This document shows, one piece after another, positions 21,428 through 32,733 of a stretch of 64,000 nt of DNA. The notes beneath the pieces were generated by a model, which ran no database searches, was not told where the DNA came from, and saw nothing but the letters and a program-made list of their open reading frames with translations. Origin of the DNA: Nannochloris sp. 'desiccata'. Its lineage: Eukaryota; Chlorophyta; Trebouxiophyceae; Chlorellales; Chlorellaceae. The translations under genes and the position numbers were made by a program. The stretch is from NCBI GenBank assembly GCA_019044685.2, contig JAGTXX020000002.1:496001-560000 (forward strand), written 5' to 3'. Position 1 is the stretch's first letter. Every line of letters begins with the position of its first letter.

Positions 21428-21848
21428 TATACTCACTGAAGCAGTTAAATTAAGCCTGAATTGCAGGAAATTGTGTCTTTTAGCGGTCAAGTCTTGTCGC
21501 TGTTGAGGCGCCGGCGACCTGTCGCCAATAGCGGAGCACTTGAATTAATTTTCAATCCCGAATGTGTGGTGAGCTATATAGGCGCTGGGGCATTATGTAG
21601 CACATGAGTGATGTACATTGCTGCCGAAAATATAAAAAGAATATTTACTTGTTAAATGTGTTATATGCTCTCTACAATTCTGGCTCTGCGGGCTTCAGTT
21701 TAAACCTCTTCAACTGAAAATTTAAATTTTTGTATCGCCTTTAAAACGTAGTATGCAAGTATCTCTATAATTTATAATTAGTATTCATATAAGCAAAGGG
21801 TAATCGGCAGTCTAGTAGCTTGATCGGCTTTCAATTTCTCGATCAATC
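21428..21848. promoter_or_regulatory. Shared divergent promoter region of RPAIN and MSH2
   Basis: A head-to-head spacer of 421 bp between two genome-maintenance genes. It contains AT-rich runs. I see no clear E2F-type TTTSGCGC site by eye, though TGTCGCC/GGCGCC-rich sequence occurs near 21505-21530. Confidence 0.35.
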
Positions 21849-24805
21849 ATGAGCCAACAAGGCGCACCTAAGTTGGAGCTGGACGCCGCTGGGCTGGACT
21901 CATTCCGTGCATGGTACCGTAAACTACCAGAGGTAAACCCCTCTTACGTTTGCTCAATTTCTTATTTTCCTGCAAGGATCAATTTCAAATAATTTTTTAA
22001 AAATTGCTTGGTTTTCAGGATACACAAACGGTCCGTTTCTTCGATCGCAAGACATGTTTCTCCGTCCATGGCGAGCCTGCCTTTATGGTAGCTCGCCATC
22101 TGTATCGTAGTACGGCCCAAGTCTCTTACATCGGCCCTCGTGAAACCGGCCTCCCTGGCATCACCGTCTCCTACAACCTCTTCCCTGGCATCCTTAAAGA
22201 ACTCCTTGTCGAGCGTGGAGAACACGCCGTAGAAGTCTACGAAGGCGCTGGATCGTCTTGGAAATGTATCAAACGCGGTTCTCCTGGGCTCTGGCGTGAT
22301 TTTGAAGCTGATCTTTCAAAAGCCGGTGATTTGTCAGACTCTCCTATAATTGTTGGTATCTCCCTGGGCCAGGTGGAAAGCGTCCGTACAGTAGGATTAG
22401 CTTTTTGTGATACATCGTCACGTAGGTTGGGTGCTTGTGAATTCCCAGATGATGAGCATTTCTGTCAATTGGAGACAGCATTATCACAGCTAGGTGCCCG
22501 GGAGGCGGTATTACCAAAAGACCTGTTACCTAGCTCTAATACTACCGTTGCTGCTGATAATGGGAGTGGAGATAATACTGCTGATGGTGGGAAATCTGGG
22601 GGTGGTGTTTCTGCTGCAGATAGAGCTCGTTTAGCTGATGTTTTATCTCGTTGTAATACCATGCCCTCTGAGCGTCCCCGGCCTTTCTTCTCCCCAAAAT
22701 CCCTCCCCCAAGATCTCGGCCGTCTTCTCAAAGGTGGGCCCGATAGTGTCGAATCTCACCGTCCTATTTTAGATAAAAATTTGGCGTCTTCTGCTCTGGC
22801 TGGGGTTATCGGCTTTTCTGAGGTACTCTCTGATGACACCTCTCATGGGAAATTTAATTTAGAAGTGTTTTCCACCGGAAAATTCATGCGTATTGACGCT
22901 GCTGCACAGCGTGCGTTAAACATCTTGCGTGGCCGTGACGACGCAACTGATTCGTTCAGTTTATATGGTCTTTTAAACAGAGGAAAAACAGCTATGGGAA
23001 AACGCTTGTTAAAATCTTGGTTGAAGCAACCTTTATTAGACCCTGTAGAGATCTCTAAGCGGCATGATGTGGTAGAAGCCTTTGTTTCTGATGCCTCCTT
23101 ACGTGCAGATCTCGCAGGATTGCACTTACGTGGCTTGCCAGATATTGAGCGCTTGACCTCGAAACTTGAGAGGAAAGCTGCAACTTTGCAAGATCTTTGC
23201 CAGCTATACCGTGCTTCTTCTCGTTTACCTATGATCGAAGCTGCTTTAAGGGCGCACGCTGGCCTCCATGCTGCGGCGTTAGAATCCCGTTTTGCTACTC
23301 CTTTGGCTGAAGCGCACGATGCTGACCACTTGACCAAATTCGAAGAACTTCTCGAAGCTGCAGTGGATTTAGATCGTATCCCTGACGAATACCTCATTGC
23401 TGCGAGCTACGATGAAGGTCTTGAAGAGCTGCAAACACGGAAAATCGAAGTAGAAAGCGAAATTCAACAGCTTGCTGAAGAAGCTGCTTCAGACTTGGGC
23501 TTGGTGCTCGATAAAACTATTAAGCTCGAGTGGCATAAGCAAGCAAATCAAAGGCTCCGTTGCTTGCGTATCACAGCGAAAGAAGAACGTGTCGTTCGCA
23601 AAAAACTACAAGCGCGGTATTTCGAGTTAGAAACCAGGAAAGATGGTATGAAGTTCACAAATCGTGCTTTACGTTCTGCTGCAGAAAAGTTACAAAAACT
23701 TTCTGGAGAGTATGATAGTAGGCAGAGCGCACTTGTAGCGCAAGTCGTCGGTGTTGCTGCGACTTTTGCTGAAGTCTGGCAGCGTGTAGGTGTGCTTTTA
23801 GCTGAGCTGGATGTCCTCTGCGGCTTTGCAGACGTTGCGGTCTCTGCTCCTAGACCTTATGTCCGCCCTGAGATGCTCGCGCGGGATGCTGGAGAACTCG
23901 AGTTTATCGCGTGTAGGCATCCTTGTGTTGAAGCGCAAGATGGCGTGGACTTTATCGCTAACGATGCTATAATGAAACGAGGTGATTCTTGGTTTCAGCT
24001 CATTACAGGGCCAAATATGGGAGGCAAGTCTACTTTTGTTCGCCAAGTCGGCGTGTGTGTAGTTTTAGCCCAAATTGGCAGTTTTGTCCCCTGTGATAGC
24101 GCCAAAATCGCTGTTCGAGATGCAGTATTCGCCCGTGTCGGTGCTGGTGACTGTCAAATGCGCGGAGTATCTACGTTTATGGCAGAAATGCTCGAAACAT
24201 CTGCGATTTTAAAAGGCGCTACCCCTGCTTCCCTTGTTATTATCGACGAGCTGGGTCGAGGCACCTCTACTTGGGATGGTATGGGCCTTGCCTGGGCTAT
24301 AAGTGAACATCTTATGACTGAAATAGGTGCTTCTACCATGTTTGCGACGCATTTCCATGAGCTTACTGCTCTGCAAGGCCCTGGTGGGGTGAAAAATTTA
24401 CACGTGAAGTCTGCGATTGACGCTGACGCAGGTGGGTTGACCATGTTATATGAAGTCAAAGAAGGGTCTTGTGATCAGAGTTTAGGTATTCATGTAGCAG
24501 AGTTTGCGAGATTCCCTCCCGAAGTTGTCGAGGCAGCGAAAAAGAAAGCAGCTGAGCTGGAGGCGTACTTGCCTGCAAACACCGAGGCAGGAAAAAATAA
24601 TGCTACCAATGGTGGAAAAAAGAGGAAAGGTGATGTTGCTGCTGCCTTACGTGAAGCTTTGGTGCAGTTTGCAGGTGAAAACTTTGGGGAGCTGCAAGGA
24701 GAAGAACTTCAAAAGGCTGCTGGGAAGTGGGCGGAGGAGCTGACTGCTGTTGGAGGGAATGTGGGAGTGAAGGCCAAGGCTGGAGAGGTCGTGGAAGCTT
24801 CTTAA
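21849..24805 (+). CDS. MSH2: DNA mismatch repair protein MSH2
   Basis: Two exons (21849-21932, 22019-24805) join in phase 0 to about 956 residues, close to the usual size. MSH2 pairs with MSH3 or MSH6 to recognise nuclear DNA mismatches and loops. The N-terminal domain has VRFFDRKTCFSVHGE and the MSH2-typical RRLGACEFPDDEHFCQLE. The clamp and lever region is helical (about 430-600). The ATPase has Walker A TGPNMGGKSTFVRQ near 690, the MSH2 signature DCQMRGVSTFMAEMLET, and Walker B VIIDELGRGTSTWDG near 767, followed by FATHFHEL. A Gly/Asn/Asp-rich insert at about 200-220 and a Lys-rich tail (KKRKGDVAA) are lineage extras. It has no mismatch-contact Phe-x-Glu motif, as expected for MSH2. Confidence 0.97.
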
Positions 24806-25087
24806 GTAGGTGTTAATGTTACTATTTTGGATATTGACAGGATTAAATGTGTAAATTAAAACAAAACAAATTAACCCCAACAGGGTGACTTAAGGGATCG
24901 TGAATAATTAAAATAGAGAGCAAAAATTTGAAAACCGGCGTGGAGTGCTGAGCCTGAAACAGTAGGCTTTCTTCATGCGTCAAAACTCACTTTCAATTCT
25001 TAATCTTACTTTCGAAAACTTGTACCTACTCTCTGCGTAACTACCTAAGTTTCAAAGCATCCAAACCTACTTGCATACTAGTTTACA

Positions 25088-25616
25088 ATGTCTGCAATTC
25101 TTCCACGATCACAAAAATCAACTAGCTTCAAATTAAGTCACAGCAGCAAAGAGGCAAACAAAGGAAAGAAATCATTCCAGGGTACGGGAGATGTTCAGAA
25201 AACTGGACGAAAACAAGAAGTTCAAACTATCCAGAGTCATGTAAGGTTAATCTATTCATCGCCAATTGCGGTAACCCCCACACTTTTCATTTTGCAAATA
25301 TCGTAACCCATTTATGCCTAATTAAACCTTCCAAATTTGTTCTAAATGATGCAGCCATGGTCTGGATTTGTAGAAAAACTGCTCAGCCCTCTCCCACCTG
25401 ATATTAGATATAACATTCAAAGAGCATTGGGCGGGGTGGCCGAGGCGGTTGGCAGAATGTTTCCAAACCAAAATACAGAGGTAAGCAGACGTAGATATAT
25501 GAGAGAGAAAGTATAGCGTTGATTTAGAAAATGAGGATTCAATTGGAGGAGGTAATGAATTATTTATTTTATTCTGGCTGCAGAATCAAGTACGCGGAGG
25601 CCGGAGAGGGTTTTAG
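25088..25616 (+). CDS. Small basic protein of unknown function
   Basis: Three exons (25088-25240, 25355-25480, 25584-25616), all joining in phase 0 at GTAAG/CAG sites, predict 103 residues. The N-terminal half is Ser/Lys-rich and probably disordered. The second exon encodes a compact segment with WSGFVEKLLSPLPPDIRYN and an amphipathic helix (IQRALGGVAEAVGRMF). The last exon gives a Gly/Arg tail, VRGGRRGF. No family is recognised. The consistent splice signals and phases are the main support. The nucleic-acid-like basic ends suggest RNA or DNA binding, which is speculation. Confidence 0.5.
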
Positions 25617-26027
25617 AGCAATACCAGTATTTCTAATTTCTGTTGTGAAAAGCAAATTTTGGTTTGATTAGGAGGCTACTGGTGGTCGAGTCGGTTAATA
25701 AGTGATGTAGGTATGTTCAGATCAATTGTAAACCATATAGAAAGCCCGCCAATAGAGCGCATAAGAAAGAAAGTGGTCAAAATTAATTAAAAAGTCAAAA
25801 GCAGTTTGACCGTTCAAACAAGTTACAATTAAAAAATTTGATCAAATTCCACATCCCTTTTAATTTATTCTTTTTAATCCTTTCGTCAAGGTAATAGATC
25901 CCAATCAATGGGTGAACTACGAAATCAATAACTTCTCGCCTTCAACCCTTGGGAGGATCAAAAAAATCCACCACCTCCAGAGGAACATATCAGACGCCTT
26001 TTTGCTTACCTTGAAAATTGTAAATTC
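25617..26027. other. Intergenic with coding-like sequence just upstream of the next gene
   Basis: From 25932 to 26027 the frame of the next gene is open and looks protein-like (FNPWEDQKNPPPPEEHIRRL). An in-frame ATG at 25908 is separated from it by one TAA at 25929. The true N-terminus of the next gene may therefore lie here, through a small upstream exon, or the copy may carry a nonsense change. Confidence 0.35.
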
Positions 26028-27343
26028 ATGGCCATCAAGGCCGCACCATGTATTTCTTACCCCTTTAATTTAAATAGCAATAATCTGTGGAATCGACTGT
26101 TAAAACCAAACGAAGAGGTGAATCTGACAATTCGGTACAGCAGGACAACGACTTTCAATAAGGAAAAAATAAAAAGAGAGTTGGCTGAGAAGCCGGAAAA
26201 CGCGCTGTTTGATTTTTGGGATATTAAAGATAAATTGGCGGTGCTGCCCTTTCCTTGGATCCGTTATTATGGAAATGAGCCGATAGAGATGGAATTTGGA
26301 TATAGAAATCGTGTTGTGTTCTTTCAAAGCGATACTACGGGGTTGGGTCCCCCTTTTGAGTGGCGAGACCAAGAGAGCTTTAGGTACGGCAAAAAACTAT
26401 TTACAGCTATTGATGCTTGTTAATTTTTGATTTCCGTTCCTCCCTCTTTTCCTAATAATAATACTCTCTTCCATTTCCTCCCTGGTTGCCTGCTATCCAC
26501 AGAAATCTTTTAAATACTGTTACAAAAGGAATATTCCGTCGTATGGATTTCACCCACGCTTCTCTTGCTGGGCATTTCATTCTTTCTCTTTTACAACTGC
26601 CTCCAAGCGATCACGATAATGAGAAGGATTGGGAAATTCTGGAACTTCCAGATTATTTCAGCGTAGAGGATCTCGATGTCTACGTGCATGGTGATTTTGA
26701 TTTTGAAGAAGAGCGTATAAAACTTGCTACAGATATTGTAGATGGGATTCTGCTCTGTTGCTCCGAAGAAGAAAGCGGACTTTTTGAAACGCCCCCGGCA
26801 GTTGAACAATTTCCTGAAAAGTTTCGTATTGTGATTAAAGGAATGCCTGCTATTAACATTTTCCCTGATTATAAACCGGATCGGTTAGATATGGGGAGTT
26901 TTACTCTAGACCCTTTCCCTCCACTCAGTCTTGCGCAGCTGCTCCATTCGTTTGATATTGATAGCTATTGCTGGGCATATGACGGCAGTCGAGTGGTAGC
27001 TACGCTGCGAGGTATCCGAGCTGCATGTTCTAGAATGAATGTGGCAAATCCCAATTATAAATTTAGCCTTAACTACGAGGATCGTCTTGCTGACTGTTGG
27101 CGACGCGGGTACAACATCGCTATTCCCAACGCTACAACAAAACATCTTCACAGAAATAAGCCTCGATTTCTAACGCATAGCATTGATATTCCTCGTCTGT
27201 ACAACTTATCTTATCCTGAAGATAAGGTTGGGGGTGATGGGGATCCAGGCTATAGACCCCCATCTCGTGATTTGTCCCCGTGGAGGCCGGCGACAGGTTT
27301 TTTTGCTGATTTAAAATTTATGTTTGCCCCATTGTGGTCGTAA
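26028..27343 (+). CDS. Unnamed family protein with D-x-D and FDID...YDG motifs
   Basis: Two exons (26028-26383, 26503-27343) join through AG|A to 398 residues. I cannot name the family, but the layout resembles unnamed proteins of fungi and algae. It has a helical segment (FTHASLAGHFILSLLQL), then LDVYVHGDFDFEEE, a beta-rich middle (FRIVIKGMPAINIF), then HSFDIDSYCWAYDGSRVVAT and a region ending NYEDRLADCWRRGYNIAIP. A small residue before a helix followed by a D-x-D strand is how many nucleotidyltransferase folds begin, so such a fold is possible. The usual GS pair is not present (AGH), and this remains speculation. The C-terminus is Pro-rich and hydrophobic. The start is uncertain because similar-looking sequence lies upstream. 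Confidence 0.55.
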
Positions 27344-28216
27344 AGAATTTTTGCCGTTTCCAATATTGTTTAACTTGTAATGGTGTGTCTGACTGGAATC
27401 CAAGTAATAAAAGGGCAGGTGTGGTTTGCGAAGGAAGGTCAAAGCCAAGTCAGCTGGCGGAAAGAAAGTTGAACAAATTTTGCCTGAGCGTCTACCCGCA
27501 CCCATAGAATCGCATATATGTCCTGTCAAAAGCATTTACTTCTATTTTGACTACTGAATTAATTGATTACGAATTAAACTCCTAGTTGTGGTTGTATCTG
27601 GTTCCCTTACCCTTTCTCTATTAAACTAATTTGGTGCCGCCGCCCGGAGGCATCGTTTCTCAAAGGAGGGAGGAATGCGATAATATTAATATCTTGACCC
27701 TGGATCCTTTCTATTTCCGTGTTGGATATAGTAGCTACTATATATTCTGCCTTTTCATATGTCTTGTCACCTTTTTATATATCATTGTGACCTGCTTTGC
27801 CTACAAGGCTTCCCCACAACTCCCTCCTTACAGACTCCAGAAACTATTTGATCGTCTTAATGATGTAGAAGAATAGAAAAAAACTATTCAAAGATTGCAT
27901 AACCATTTCCTCTCTTTTAACACCAGCACCACTGCTGCCAGGCGCGGAGAGAGCGCCAAGAGCATATTCCCCCCCGCCCCCCCCCCCGCCCTTTTCAAAC
28001 CAATCTTTGCTCTGCAATGGTGGTGGGCAAGTGGGAATCATTTCACTAAAAAACGGTCTTAATTGATCTCGATGGCTTACTTTTAGATTAAGAATGTAAG
28101 AAATAGAAAGCTTGTGCTTCGATGGAGCTTGCAACAAAAATATATAGTCAAACAGAGCCTGTCGCTGGCAGTCCCCAAGGTAAAGATAACCCGAGTTGAC
28201 CAACGGAGCCCCAAGA
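27344..28216. other. Intergenic; short transmembrane ORF and cytosine-rich tract
   Basis: A plus frame at 27631-27876 has no ATG start. It encodes a hydrophobic helix (YYIFCLFICLVTFLYIIVTC) and a basic tail, so it could be an unrecognised exon or a relic. A cytosine-rich tract lies at 27969-27992. Nothing else is recognised. Confidence 0.3.
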
Positions 28217-28897
28217 ATGAATATTCTAGTCTTATTATGGCGTCGTAAAAGCTTACCAGTCCTTTCTATTGTATGTATTCACTTAATACATTGGAATCAA
28301 GGCTGTGTGACGAGAATAATGTTGAATATATTGATGATGGTAGCGTTGGTGGTGATGGTCATGATGATGGCAACAATGTTGGAATTAATGGTGAGGATGA
28401 CGACAGTAATAGACAGGTTTACACAAATACAACAAGACAGCGACAATATACAGATAAATGGTCCAGCTCCGATGTCCAATGTTGAAGGCACAGAGTCAAA
28501 GGAAGTCTTTGAAGAGGTCGAGCAAAGACCTGGTGGCGGCTTCCACGATCACTGGCGAAATATAACAAAAAAGAAATATGAGACCCAAGGGGACAGGGCT
28601 CTTCACCAAGCAGCTTTATTAACATGCGGTTTTTCCAAAGTTTATTCTGTTGAAATGGATACAGTAAGTCCAGCCGTCAGTTTTACTTTGCGTTATCGAG
28701 CAGATCCAGACTCTGAAGAGCTTGCCAGGATATTTCACGGAAGCCGCCCATCTCGAGTCACTTGTCAAGAATTGCTTGTTACGCTGAAGTTGGACCCGGA
28801 AACAAACAAATTTAGAGTAGTAGAGAGAAAGTTTGAGAACATTCCGGGAGTGCTGCAATACAGGGTCAGGGTAGAAGACCCATGGCTTTGGATCTGA
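28217..28897 (+). CDS. Unknown protein with methionine-rich transmembrane segment
   Basis: An open frame of 226 residues from ATG 28217. The first about 75 residues are basic and then hydrophobic, with a Met/Val/Leu-rich stretch (residues about 38-65) written by an imperfect GATGGT-type repeat. A charged linker (VEGTESKEVFEEVEQRPGG) and a compact domain of about 130 residues follow. That domain has mixed strands, for example YSVEMDTVSPAVSFTLRYRA and CQELLVTLKLDPETNKFRV, and ends WLWI. I do not recognise the domain. The coding part from about 28480 is convincing by composition. The N-terminal part is less so, and introns there (a GTATGT occurs at 28270) could change it. Confidence 0.45.
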   Translation: MNILVLLWRRKSLPVLSIVCIHLIHWNQGCVTRIMLNILMMVALVVMVMMMATMLELMVRMTTVIDRFTQIQQDSDNIQINGPAPMSNVEGTESKEVFEEVEQRPGGGFHDHWRNITKKKYETQGDRALHQAALLTCGFSKVYSVEMDTVSPAVSFTLRYRADPDSEELARIFHGSRPSRVTCQELLVTLKLDPETNKFRVVERKFENIPGVLQYRVRVEDPWLWI

Positions 28898-29092
28898 TGG
28901 GAGAAAAGAAACCTCTGTGGAGTAATTTACTCAGTAGAAAAACAAGTTTGCTGGCTAATGTTACGCGGGATACCTCATTTACTTCCCCCCTAGATAGAAG
29001 ATTAGTTACAATTACATAAGTATAGCATAAATAACATTTTGTAGAGCATTTCTATATTTAAACATTGCAAAAAATAAGATTATTCTCTAGTA

Positions 29093-30164
29093 TCACTGCT
29101 CCCCATCTTCTTCAGCTGCTGCAACTCTAAACGAGCCGAGGTCAGGCGCTGCCTGGTCCCAAGGTCCATTAATCTTCGCTTTGAATTTATGTATTCTTAC
29201 CAACCACATAGGGCATAATAATGTAATACAGCCCAAGGTACACAGCAGTAATGACGTGAGCACGACAGATGAAGAAGAAATTAAATGCACCGCTGTGAAA
29301 ATCAAAGCAGCAAGGACCATAGCATGCACAGCAGGAGCTGACTGGATGAGTGTGTATTGTACAGAAGGGCCTAATATGTAAACTTCCAATGAAAGCACCA
29401 TCTGTGAAATAATAGGAAAGAAATAGAAAGGAGGAAACTGAATTTAAAAATTTTTTTAGTCAACCGCAAGATGAAAAAGAAAACAAAAAAACGGTTCTTA
29501 CCAAAGCGAATACGTCTTCTAGTCGCCGTAGCTGGCTTGCCATGAGTACTGAAGAACACATGGCACATGCTAAACCTAAACTCCCACGCAAACTAGGCCC
29601 AGAATATCCATCAATAACAACAATATCATCACTGATGCTCCCACCGCCGCCACTACCAGGTGGCTGTTTATAGTCATGTAAGTAGAGATGAGCTAATAAT
29701 AGCGCTGCAGCAGATGCAACTACAGTATCAGGGCTAATAGATGCTGTCAAAGTCGCATATACAGGAGATAGAACTGCAGTTAGGGCTACTAAAACAGTAG
29801 TAGAAGCTCCATGCTGAAAGAGTCGGGGCAGCAGTGGTGGGAGTGGCGCATTCGTTTGCATCTCTTGTGTTCTAGATAAGATAGTGAGGAGACTAGCCCC
29901 TCCTAGAAATAGCCCAGTTTCCCATAGAAATACAGTGTGTGCAGTCATTGTGCCTTGGTAGAGGTGGTAAGCTACACAAGCAACGATAGAAGTTAAGCAC
30001 ACTTGCTGGTCGATGGCGAGCGACGCCCAAACAACTCTTTTATAGCTTCGCTGCACAACGTCTGCGTTGATGACTAAGCTTTCGAGAAAATTTTCATCGG
30101 TGTGATTGTCAGGGTAGTATTGTGGACACCAGAGGGCTTTGCGCCACGGTTTGGGTTCCTCCAT
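29093..30164 (-). CDS. PIGC: GPI-anchor GlcNAc-transferase subunit PIG-C / GPI2
   Basis: Two exons (30164-29502 and 29401-29093) join in phase 0 to about 323 residues. PIG-C is a multi-pass ER membrane subunit of the complex that adds GlcNAc to phosphatidylinositol, the first step of GPI-anchor synthesis. Family landmarks are the N-terminal WRKALWCPQYYPDNHTDENF (human has KVLYERQPFPDNYVD), the loop LSPVYATLTASISPDTV, LLAHLYLHDY, and SLGLACAMCSSVLMASQL. About eight hydrophobic segments are visible. A Gly/Ser-rich cytosolic loop (PPGSGGGGS) follows LHDY, as in other members. The C-terminus is charged and soluble. It is divergent from the histone-fold gene, 288 bp apart. Confidence 0.88.
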
Positions 30165-30452
30165 TAAAGTTTTCGAGAAGTGATCAAACGCAATGTTTGA
30201 TAAGATCTCTATACTTGAGCATCTCGCAGGTTATGTCTGAGATCTCGTAATTTTTAAGAATAATTTCAAATCATTAAATAGTATAAAGTACTCTTTTTTC
30301 ATATCAAAATAGCTACACCATTTTCCACCATTTTTAAAATAGACTTAAGAATTGGTATTCAAGCGCTTGCTTCGAAAATTGATTCTTTACTCGCAACCAA
30401 GAAGTTAAAATACATCTGCTAGACGTGCGCATCACTGTAGTTAGCACCCCAA

Positions 30453-31302
30453 ATGTCTGCCATCCCTACAGAATCCAGTCCTCATGGTGGCCCTGAAGCC
30501 GAAAACAAATCTGCTGCAGCTTTGGTAAGTTTTATAATGCTGTCAAGAAAGAACCCAATTGCTGTGCATGGCATTCAAATGTATATCCTTCGTGCAGGAG
30601 CTGAGTGTGAACCGGATCAAGAGCATGATCAAACAGGACGTTGAAGTGAAATCAATCTCAACTGAAGCATGCTTCGCCGTAGCCAAAGCAACTGTAAGAC
30701 ATATTTGTATGCGTCCTGTTAAGGAAAATAATCAACTCGCTCGTAACGCACAGAAAAGTGTGAACTCATCGCCGTTCCGGCTCTTACCGCCACCCTTTGA
30801 TATCTATCCCTTGCAGGAATTACTGGTGGCTGATCTCACACAGCGTGGCGCTCGCGTCATGTTCGATGAAAGTAGAGATACCCTAGATTATAAAGATGTT
30901 GGTAAGGAAAGACGGCATTGAGTTGGACATTTTCTTCGCTTTCAATATGAAAACATCGCCCCATATATCCCTTTTTTTCTTTTTTTTCCTTCTTGAATTA
31001 ATTTTATCTGCAGCCGGAGCGGTAGAAGAGTACACGGGATATGACTTTCTAGACGGTAAGCTGTTAATCTTAAAGCAGGGTCAAATTTAATTAAGCTACT
31101 AGTAGAAATATCAGGTGCACTGTACTACGCTTCATTTTTTTTTGTTTTTCCTTGCCTGATCTTCTTTTCACCTTTGACAGACGTAATCCCTCAGAAGATC
31201 CCAGCAGCAGTAGCAGTAGCTCGTATGCTCAAGAAGAATCCAGTGCAACAAGAAGAACTACCTACAAAAAAGCAACAACAAGTAGAAAACGAAGAACAAT
31301 GA
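30453..31302 (+). CDS. Histone-fold protein, CHRAC15/Dpb3-like (DNA polymerase epsilon or chromatin remodelling)
   Basis: Five short exons (30453-30524, 30598-30693, 30817-30901, 31014-31055, 31181-31302) join to 138 residues. The core is an H2A/NF-YC-type histone fold: VNRIKSMIKQDVEVKSIS (helix 1 and loop), EACFAVAKATELLVADL (helix 2), then LDYKDVAGAVEEY (helix 3). The segment DFLDDVIPQKI followed by a Lys-rich helix matches the C-terminal pattern of CHRAC15 and yeast Dpb3 better than NF-YC. Such proteins pair with a second histone-fold partner in DNA polymerase epsilon or the CHRAC remodeller. The tail is Gln/Lys/Glu-rich. The alternative NF-YC assignment is less likely because its conserved start (LPLARIKKIMK) is diverged. 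Confidence 0.82.
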
Positions 31303-31608
31303 AATCAACCACCTTCATCGATTTTTATTTTTTTCATTTTTTTTCATCTTTCCGCTACCGGATCATACTTCTGTATTAATGTACTCGCATCTACCTACTT
31401 CTGACTTGACTGCTGCATCTATTTTGACTGCTTACAATGACTTTTCCTAAGTAAGCAAACTAAAACTTTACACACATAATTACACATCGCAAAAGAAATC
31501 ACATTCTCCAAGGTGATTAGCTTCCGGTGATCCCTGGCCAATACCGACATTTTTAGTCAATTTCTTCTTCTAGCTTTCTTTCCCCACTAATTTAACCTCC
31601 TTTTTATG
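31303..31608. other. Convergent 3' region, no gene seen
   Basis: Spacer between the 3' ends of the histone-fold gene and PP6. It contains T-rich runs and nothing coding. Confidence 0.4.
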
Positions 31609-32733
31609 TTATAAGAAATACGGTACTGCTGCTCTCGGTGCCATCATCGTCGAATTCTCTTCCGTTTCTGTGAAATACTTGACCTCTCTATCCAAATTCG
31701 AATCAAAACACAACATTGAGGCGACATTTCCACATCTATAGCAGTAATTAGGTGCCGACCATACAGTAACTAACGATCTATCAGGGAACATATACTTTAA
31801 TCCCTCTTGTACAAGTTGATGTGCTCTACAAATCAACTCCAATCCGTTGACAGCATTAAATTCTGAAGCCACCCGGGCGCCAAAAAGCCATCCGGCGCCT
31901 CGAGGGGATACCGCCCATGTGTCTATATCCTCTGGATCTGACCACATGAGGTCACAAAATGGTCCTTCGTGTGGTATTTCACATAATCTGTCAATTACTC
32001 GTATTTGATCCAGGGTCCGTAAGTCTGGGGATAACCCACCGTGTACACAAAGAACTCTACCGTCAATCAAGGCAGATAAAGTGAGGAAATCAAAAACCTC
32101 TGTGCAGTATCGCCAAGCGTTTGCGTTGCCATATTTGCGTTGACATTCGTCGTAGAAACCGTAAACTTGTGTGATTTGGCGGGATTCGTGGTTGCCTCGA
32201 AGGAGGGTAACGTGGGCAGGGTAGCGGGCTTTTAAGAGCATGAGCAAGGTGAAGACTTCCAGGGAATTGTAGCCACGATCAACGAAATCACCCATGAATA
32301 TGTAGTTCGTCGTGGGGACTTGACCACCTTCTTTGAACAGTTTTATGAGATCGTGGAATTGGCCATGAATGTCGCCACACACCTTTAAAAGGAAAATTAG
32401 AGAGGGAAGAAATTAAAGGACTGAGCAACAAACATTTGGCGGGTCAAGGAGAACAATTATTTTCTCAAGTTCTTTCTAGCTTAGAAAATGAGACTTACGG
32501 TGACTGGGCTGTTTACTGGCTGTACGTTAGATTCCTCTACAAGAACTTCCTTTACCTGTAATTAGAATAAAGGCAAAAGAGAGTGAGTAATTATTCCGGC
32601 GTGCGGAAAAAAATAATTGACAAGTAAAGGCAGCCTATTTAAAACCTACATATTCACAGAGAGCTTTTAGCTCATCTTCCGCTAGATATTCGGCACGCTG
32701 CACTTTTTCAATCCAGATGTCGAGCTCCACCAT
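31609..32733 (-). CDS. PPP6C: Serine/threonine protein phosphatase PP6 catalytic subunit
   Basis: Three exons (32733-32650, 32555-32499, 32382-31609) join to about 304 residues, one fewer than human PP6. All catalytic motifs are present: [39 protein letters not shown], the HGG of [10 protein letters not shown], and [50 protein letters not shown] and the ending VPYFL point to PP6 rather than PP4 or PP2A. The C-terminal YFL is the carboxymethylation-type end shared by this group. PP6 works with SAPS-type regulatory subunits in cell-cycle control. The short first exon ([17 protein letters not shown]) matches the family N-terminus. Confidence 0.94.

Noticed and set aside
25426..25460. Sequence resembling a tRNA-Leu/Ser D-arm (GGGGTGGCCGAGGCGGTTGGCAG)
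   Set aside because: It lies inside an exon with a good open frame, and no anticodon stem or T-arm follows within the needed distance.
27969..27992. C-rich tract as a possible i-motif/G-quadruplex regulator
   Set aside because: Homopolymer-like runs occur several times in intergenic DNA here and nothing ties this one to a gene.
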